Source: Lineolata rhizophorae (Eukaryota; Ascomycota; Dothideomycetes; Lineolatales; Lineolataceae). From it: DNA of 64,000 bases. Below are positions 57,600 through 64,000 of this stretch, piece after piece. Positions within the stretch are counted from its first letter, which is position 1, and every line of letters starts with the position of its first letter. The notes beneath the pieces were generated by a model. It was not told the DNA's origin. It did not search any database and saw only the letters and a list, made by a program, of their open reading frames with translations. Location: NCBI GenBank assembly GCA_010093515.1, contig MU001685.1, positions 413,851 to 477,850 on the forward strand, read 5' to 3'. A program made the position numbers and the translations under genes.

Positions 57600-60500
57600 C
57601 CTTTTTACTTTGTGTTGTCGTAATCGCCTTGCGAGTTCCAAGCCATCACGGAATGGAGGGCGGCACGGTTGAGTGAGGTGCAGATAAGGGAAGAGGTGGT
57701 GGAGATGAGAAAGGTGTGGTGGTGGTTTGTTGATAAACGGTGGTCAAGCTTTTCTGTCAAAGGATGGGAATAACCTGGACGGAATGCGACGTTAGAACAT
57801 GGTGGGCTGTCTGGCGCCAAATGAAACGAGAATGTCTCAAAACAAAAAGCAAAGAGATGCAAAGCCGTCAAACAAGGTTGTTGCTGATCTTTCGATGGTG
57901 AAAGAGCCGAGTTGACATGGTTACAATTTCTCCGGTCGCGATAGACTTAGCCTAGGGCAGCTAGGCCCCCACGGAACAACCGCACGACACACAAAAGAGC
58001 CGTCGCGCCTCGTCGCGTGGGGTGGCTGGCGTGGGGTTACTATTAGGCTTGCTAACATTATAGGACGGGAAAGAACAGCCGAGAGGGATCACTACCGGCG
58101 ATTCTGTGTAGTGAACCCATGTCTAGAGATCTCGAGTGGTGCCAAGAAGATGCGCGCAAGCGCCGAGTTCATATACGGGCGCAGGAGTGTTGGGGTACAT
58201 GAACGAGCTCAACAATGCATTCGCCTTGGAAAGAGTTCCGTGGGACATGCGTGAGAGGGGTCCAACTAGGCTGACCTGACGGCGGGAATGCTCCGAAGTA
58301 GCTATCTGTTCCTGCACGCTGGTTTTTGATCGGCCTGGATCTGGCATGTCTCACTTACCAACGCCATGATCCTGGCGTGACGTCCAAAGATGTCATGCAG
58401 TCACATCCGAAAGAGGGAAAGCAGGTCATTTAGAGAGCAGCCTACCCAACAGAAAGACAAAACTCCAACCTTGCAATCCTAGATCCGGGGTTACGGAGCT
58501 TGCGAATCTAAATACGAAGGAAGATAGAACGATCGTGTGGAAATAACGGTACGATAGGTCGATCATCCAACAAAGACTCGTCCTGCACGAGGGTCGGCTA
58601 CTTGAAGATCGATTGTGACAGCATGTAGTCCGCAAGCATATTTGTGATATATCATACGTGACGTTGTATCGGCGAAGAACCCGTTTGGGTGATGCGTAGC
58701 TGCAAGGCAAGAGTGTGAATGACCTGCGCCAGACAAATCTAGGAGCGACGCTTCCGGATACGGACCGGATCGAGTAACCAAACGCCGGTTCTGGCCGAAG
58801 TAATGAAGTCCTCCAACTTCAGCTCACTCTGCTGGAGCCCAATCAAAGAGATCAACGAATGAGTTTTCCATCCCGTGGCAATGAATGCATTGATCTTCTG
58901 AGTCCGTTCGCGTCGCCGCCGGAACGCACGTTGTCTGCTCAGGCCAAGCGGAGGTCATAGCTAATACTTTCGATTGGAAAAAGATTTCGGATGCCAGACA
59001 CATGATTTGAATGTCCAGGAGCGACGGGTCCCAGACTACCCGAGAAAGAAGAACGCGCCGAGAGCAACAGATGATTGACTGCCGGTTGCGCATCGGGCCT
59101 GCCGACTGCCCAAATCTGCTCCTGAAAAACTCTGCGCAATCCCGAGATGCGGAGTGATCGAACGGATTTGAGACCGAGAAAATAGAGTTTCCAATAGGCT
59201 TACACGTCCAGTACGCCCGAGACAGTCGAGCCGCGACGGCGACCATAGAATACATAGACGGGACTGCTCGGTCCCGTGCTGATCCATCTCGACCGCACCA
59301 CTCCGCTGCGAAGCCGCGAAAAGCGCGCAATGTAGAATAGAAAAGGGGAAGACGGATAGGCCATGGGCCGGGCGGGAAAGAGTTGAGTAGTCAGCTGGAC
59401 GTCTCCACGCCGCCGCTTCGCATGCCAACCCCGTTGGCGAGGAGTGGCCAAACTGGCGGGCGAGCGGGCGGCGCGTTCAGCTTCTCCGGGGGTTCTTGGT
59501 CGCACTTGCCCCAGGTTTTGCCTCAGCGGCCCGCCCGGGCGGCCACTCGCAGCCACCAACACCTCACCTACGGGCCGTCCGCCCAAACATCGACGCGGCA
59601 TCTGAAACAGCTGAGCGTGTGCAAGGATGAGCGTCGAAGCAAAAAGCAAGAAGGATGGCGCGATGGCGCCATCGAAATGGCGACCAAACACACATTGCGA
59701 ACATCGAGCAATACATCATCCATGGGCAGCAAGACCTACGTGGAGAGCACGCAGGCGGGTACCGGACGACCGGTGGGCGGGAGCCTGTACGTGCTGGTCA
59801 ACGGGCAAGGCTGCACGGCTAGTGCACGTGTGACTCATCGCTGCCGACCGACGCTGGGCTCATGAGCCGGCCGCAGCAGATGCACGACGCATCGTGACTC
59901 CATCGCACCGATCCTGAAACCGCAGTGCTCGTCATAATCCTGTTCGGGAGCGAGCGCCCGTGTGCGCGACGAGGGACCGAAGCGCGTCGCTGCCCAAAAC
60001 AATATTTATCGCGGCGGTGCGATCTTGGAACCGAGAACTCTCGAGCTGGCAAATCTGGGACGGGACGGGCCTCTTGGGGAGCGCCTGTAGAAATGGACGC
60101 TTTGCGTCGGCCCAGACCGGGGACGCGAGGTCAGGTGCGCGCCGCCCCGGCTGACAGCGGAGCCGTGCCGATCGCATCCGCACCTCGGCCCTTCGCGGGA
60201 CGAAAGCAGACCCTGCTCAGCTGAAAAGGCCATGCAGGGAGACCTAAGCTTTTGCAATCGAGTCAAGAATTCTGATCCGCCCCTTACGACAATGACGGAG
60301 CGAGTCTGAGGACGCAGGCTCGGGCGGGGCGCGAAAGGCTCGCACGATGGCTCCACTTGCGTCAAGGGCCCGGCGTTGAGGCGCAGTCGTTGCATGCTCC
60401 CGGGTGGCAGGAAGCCCGCGGGCGCCGAGCGAGCGGCGGCTTGCAGCACTTGAAACGGAAACGCAGGAAACAAGTCCATGGGTCGGTATCGATAGCCCCG

Positions 60501-62760
60501 CGTACGTGGGCCGCCGATAGGCAAATCCGGGGTCGCTGGACGACGACCGTTGAGATTGCCTCCGCCGCGCAGCCCACTGCTCGCCGTCGACGGTCGCTCA
60601 CCCCTTCAACGTGAAACCCGACCTCCTCTCTGGGGGAGCGGGAGACGGGCATCCTTCGCGGCCCTGCCCGCCACCGCACCGCGCCAGCCCCCCAATTTGT
60701 ACCGATTGTGTCGTCAGCAGCTTTGCCGCGGAGCGATACGGAGCCGAGCGGTAACTGGTGCGGTCCGACATAGCGGCGCGCTTTTCGGCGAAGATAAGCA
60801 GGAAGGGAGGGTGAGCAGGATGACAGCCGGCATGCGCGCCTCCGCGACGCGGCACAAACTGGGAGGGGCCACGCGACGCGACCGAGTGACGCCATCGACG
60901 GTGGATTTCGTCGCTGGTGTCCCTTTTTCGCCATTACGGAATTAGAAAACGCCCACGTAGGTACGGAGAAGGTTGGCAGGCCGGCAAGCCGCCTTGCCCT
61001 GCTGCGCGTGGCGCGAAGCTGGTTGTTCGCGAAGAGTTCGTGCCGCATTCGGAACACGGCGTGGGCGAAGAAGGAAGGAAGGGGGTGCCAGGGTAGGAAC
61101 AGGCGAGCCCGAGATCTACCACGGCACATCTGCACGCGCCACAGCGGCCCCGCCGAGGCCAAGCGCACAGCCTCAGTCGCCTCGAGGGCGATCGGCTCGC
61201 AGCCACCGAGCCACCCACGGAGGGGCCCTCGCCGTGCGCCCGCCATCGCATGCGCGTCCCCTTCTCCGTCGCCTGTCGCGGAAGCGGCAAGCCGGGCAAG
61301 AAGGGGCAGCGCGTCCGCCAGACGAGCGCGGCGCGATCAGACGATGCTTCAGGAAGCGCCAGTGCTACTTTGGAGGGCCCGTGTGTGGAGAACTTGGGCC
61401 GGCCGGGCGCGGTGGGTGTGGCCGACCTCTTGGAGGCGGCATCCCGGCAGCACCCCGGCGTCGCCGTCCGATTGGGCCGTGCGTATGGTGCCCATTTTTA
61501 GCCTCAATCAACGACGACCTGTCGTTGCCTTCTGACCGCCGCCTCTGTTCCTCGCCCATCCTCGATCCGGCCCAGCACCAAGAGAGGCAAGCAGCGCGCC
61601 CGCCGCCGCTTGATTCCAGGCACCGTGTCCAGAAGCCGTCCGCGCAGCCCTCGCCCACGACCCGCGCTCCGCCGCTGGCCCGGAACCCTCTCTGCTCCCT
61701 GCTGCCGACCAGCCCCGGGGGCTCTGGTCCCCCCCGCCGTCCTGACGATCCTGCCTTGCCCTTCGCCTCACATGTGCGCCGCCCAAGAAGCCTTCTGGAA
61801 GCTCCCTTGTCCGCGGCCGCCCGGGCGCGCGCTCTCCGTTGCGACTTCAGGCCGCAACCCAATCTGCGCAGCGTGCCCGGTCCCTCGGCCGCCGGGGAGC
61901 CCGGCGACGCGCGCTCGCGCTTCGTCTGCCCGGCTTGCTGCGGTGCAATGTCGCCCCCGCGGCGCCGTGCAGGTGGTGGTGAGCGGCTAGCAAGTAGGCA
62001 GGTAGGTACGTATGGTGTGAGTAGGTAGCCTTCCGGCCCGCCCTCGCTGCCTATCCTACTCGCTCAGCTTCGTCTGGCACCGGGTCCAAGCCAGAAAAGG
62101 CGAAGCAGAAAAGGAAAAAAATTAAATAAAAATGCCCATCAGGTAATGGTGGACCGAACCGGCCTTGGTAATTCATTTCCGTGGCAAGGTCTGGACGTCC
62201 CCTGCCGCGCCACGGCCATCATGTCGCAATCTCTCCCAATGACGGCCCTCGCGAACCACATGCGCGAGGCGGGCAAGACGCGCTGCCCTCAGCTTGCATC
62301 TTTTCGTTAAGCTGCAGGTCGCCCTTAGGCCGTATGCACGACTTAAACAAGTCTTATGCAGGTTGATGGGGCTGGGTAGCCGTAGTGCGCTGACCGTTCG
62401 GCAAGGCCTGCTGTGCGCCGGTGGGTGGCCACACCCCAGGCCGCGGGCCAACGACCGATTTAAAGACTTACTCAACCCACCCCACCGCTAGCCTTTCCTT
62501 GCCCTCACCCTCACTCACCCTCCTCCCCCCATCTGATTCGCCCGTCCCTTTCCTCTCTCTCAGACAAGGCGCGCAAACTAATTCCCTTCCTTGGGACCAC
62601 CGCCTTCGAGCATTTACAAAACATTCTACTTTTTTTTCCACAATCTCCTTTGTTATATCGTCATATCGTCGCCTACTACTGTCGTTGACCGCCTAGTCCC
62701 ATAATATCGCCGCATTTTCCCATTGCCGTTCTCACTTCACAACCACGAATACGTCGCAAC
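57600..62760. other. Gene-poor region upstream of the last gene
   Basis: About 5.2 kb. 57.6-59.3 kb is of mixed composition. 59.4-62.1 kb is very GC-rich and carries long overlapping frames on both strands (for example 60362-61246 on -, 60973-62028 on +) that I take as chance. At 62110-62131 an A-rich leader (AAAAAAATTAAATAAAA) precedes an ATG followed after 8 coding bases by a GTAATG donor-like site. 62490-62560 is strongly C/T-rich, like a fungal core promoter. No confident gene. Confidence 0.4.
62490..62570 (+). promoter_or_regulatory. C/T-rich core promoter tract
   Basis: Pyrimidine-rich block of CCT, CTC and CCC runs about 200-270 bp before ATG 62761, of the kind that precedes transcription starts in filamentous fungi. 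Inferred from composition only. Confidence 0.35.
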
Positions 62761-63867
62761 ATGCCCATACAACTGCTGCCTGCGTCGGCCGCGGCCTTCG
62801 CCCCGCGGTCAGCCCCGACCGTCGTCCTCAATTCCAAGGTGGAGCCGTGGTTAACCCAGACGCTGAAGCGCATCAACCGCATAAAGCGCCCGTTGAATAG
62901 CGTGCCGCAGCACTTCCGATGCCTGACCGAGACTCTGTCCGGCGCCAACGCCATCTGGTCTCTGTGCTCCATCATGGTGCCCAAGGCTCCCGACTCGGAA
63001 CTGCGCAAGGACTCCAACCCGCTTGTTGAGGCTCTGTTCAACTATCAGCTCATCCACATCGAGGCCTATGTCGTGCACGTCGACATGGTGTCGCAGCACG
63101 AGGTGGCCTTCAAGCTGACTCAGGATACCATTGACGCCCTAGTCGAGTACCACAAGGACATCTACTGCGTCGACGTGGCCGCCAGCACCTGGAATTGGGC
63201 CGAGAAGGAGGTGCAGCTGAAGAAGCTTCAGGAGGAGTTCGTCCAGGCCGTGAACCGGTACGTGTTCCGCACCGGCGTGCGCGCGCTCGAGGGCATGGAG
63301 GAGGAAGGGGCAGGGGAACTTCTGGATGGGAGGAGTGAGGACGTCAAGAACGCCATCATGGGTCTTTTCCTGCCCCTCCTGCCGCCGCCGCCGCGCATCG
63401 TCGACGTCGTCCGCCCAGCGCCAATCCTGCCTAGCTCGGACAACACTGCTGGGGGTCACTGGTGGCAGCCGACGCATAGCCTGCCGACGCAGAGCCTGCC
63501 GACGCAGAGCCTGCCGCCGCCGCAGCCGGCGCCCGTTGAGAGCTGGCGCGTGCTGCCCTCGACTCCCAGCCCGACCATCGCTTCGCAGTGCACGGCCGAG
63601 TCGCAACAGCCCAGCTTCTGGACCACCATGGCCGACGTGCCCAACATGCAGCTACCGTCGCCGACGCCGTCTTTCAGCCAGCCCTTCAGCTCCTCGTCAG
63701 ACATGTACAATTCGCCGACGCCGTCGACGGCCATGCCCGCCGCCCCGCTGCCATTGCCTAGCGTGCTCGCCCAGCAGTGCGGGCCTGCGGCCGCCAACAA
63801 CAACTTCGGCGGCGGCTTCTCGTGGAGCTACAACGACTTCGCGCCGCAGTACGCGGCTACCATGTAG
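62761..63867 (+). CDS. Hypothetical protein with Pro/Ser-rich tail
   Basis: Single-exon frame of 368 residues. The N-terminal half (to about residue 185) looks folded and largely helical, with segments such as LTQTLKRINRIKRPLNSVPQ, ALFNYQLIHIEAYVVHVDMV and KEVQLKKLQEEFVQAVNRYV. The C-terminal half is disordered, rich in Pro, Ser, Thr and Gln. It contains a short repeat (SLPTQ/SLPTQ/SLPPP near residue 239) and several PSPTPS-like phrases, reminiscent of activation or low-complexity regulatory tails. No domain recognised and no DNA-binding motif seen. Even GC-rich third positions and a promoter-like C/T tract upstream support a real gene. It may be lineage-restricted. Confidence 0.65.
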   Translation: MPIQLLPASAAAFAPRSAPTVVLNSKVEPWLTQTLKRINRIKRPLNSVPQHFRCLTETLSGANAIWSLCSIMVPKAPDSELRKDSNPLVEALFNYQLIHIEAYVVHVDMVSQHEVAFKLTQDTIDALVEYHKDIYCVDVAASTWNWAEKEVQLKKLQEEFVQAVNRYVFRTGVRALEGMEEEGAGELLDGRSEDVKNAIMGLFLPLLPPPPRIVDVVRPAPILPSSDNTAGGHWWQPTHSLPTQSLPTQSLPPPQPAPVESWRVLPSTPSPTIASQCTAESQQPSFWTTMADVPNMQLPSPTPSFSQPFSSSSDMYNSPTPSTAMPAAPLPLPSVLAQQCGPAAANNNFGGGFSWSYNDFAPQYAATM

Positions 63868-64000
63868 CTCGCAAACCGAGAGCGCATGGCAGAGCGAAAG
63901 AGAGCTTCACGGACGACGATGGCGCCGACCTCGACAAGCAGCTGGGCCAGCTGGTGATCCCTTCCCAAATTCCTCCTTTAGCTTCCGAACTACAATTTCA

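Noticed and set aside
59383-59865. 160-aa ORF on +
   Set aside because: Overlapped by an ORF of the same size on -, no recognisable features, starts in GC-rich chance-frame territory.
60362-62028. 294-aa (-) and 351-aa (+) ORFs
   Set aside because: Mutually overlapping in extremely GC-rich DNA, low-complexity Arg/Pro/Ala content; the + frame lacks an ATG at its listed start.
1-64000. CRISPR arrays, bacterial operons, LTR or capsid-bearing elements
   Set aside because: No regularly spaced repeats, no ribosome-binding sites or operon layout, and no reverse transcriptase, integrase, capsid or terminal repeat pair noticed by eye. A decayed element below recognition remains possible in the AT-rich stretches.

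Overview
The window is nuclear DNA of a filamentous ascomycete (Pezizomycotina, most likely a Sordariomycete). The signs are short introns of about 50-280 nt with GT(A/G)NGT donors and CTAAC-type branch sites, a HET-domain incompatibility gene, a TeaR-like prenylated polarity protein, a GRGGAGN-repeat (DUF3602) protein, and core eukaryotic genes (MOT1, RPS12, ARPC5, SF3B5/SF3b10) with fungal-type sequences. No prokaryotic features, CRISPR array, rRNA or confident tRNA was seen.

Layout. 0-11 kb: 3' part of a nucleoside hydrolase (+), a multi-pass membrane protein (-) tail-to-tail with it, the TeaR-like CaaX protein (+), and an AMP-binding acyl-CoA synthetase (+). 13-22 kb: MOT1 (+, 1959 aa), RPS12 (+), and the GRGGAGN protein (-). 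22.3-27 kb: a gene-less AT-rich stretch ending in an A16 tract, then promoter-like DNA. 27-29 kb: a cytochrome P450 (+). 29.1-39.8 kb: 10.7 kb with no gene I can support, GC-rich in its first two thirds, with a G22 run and a (GTG)11 tract. 39.8-51.3 kb: a dense block with ARPC5 (+), a 4-TM protein (-), a glyoxalase-like protein (+), peroxisomal enoyl-CoA isomerase (+), SF3b10 (-), a coiled-coil hypothetical (+) and a Kre9/KNH-like membrane protein (-). 51.9-53.8 kb: a decayed HET gene (-), followed by AT-rich DNA. 55-64 kb: two hypothetical proteins separated by about 7 kb of gene-poor DNA.

Functional links are modest. The acyl-CoA synthetase (possible PTS2) and the enoyl-CoA isomerase (SKL at its spliced C-terminus) both point to peroxisomal fatty-acid or aryl-acid metabolism, and both have CCTCGG-type motifs upstream. 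TeaR and ARPC5 both serve polarised growth. MOT1, SF3b10 and RPS12 are housekeeping genes of transcription, splicing and translation.

The most notable signals are in gene structure. They are a 6-nt microexon in the nucleoside hydrolase, a 14-nt plus 18-nt pair of opening exons in MOT1, two genes whose first coding exon is only the ATG, and a peroxisomal signal created only when a 55-nt terminal intron is removed. All exon boundaries were read by eye from splice signals and family conservation. No search or RNA evidence was available.
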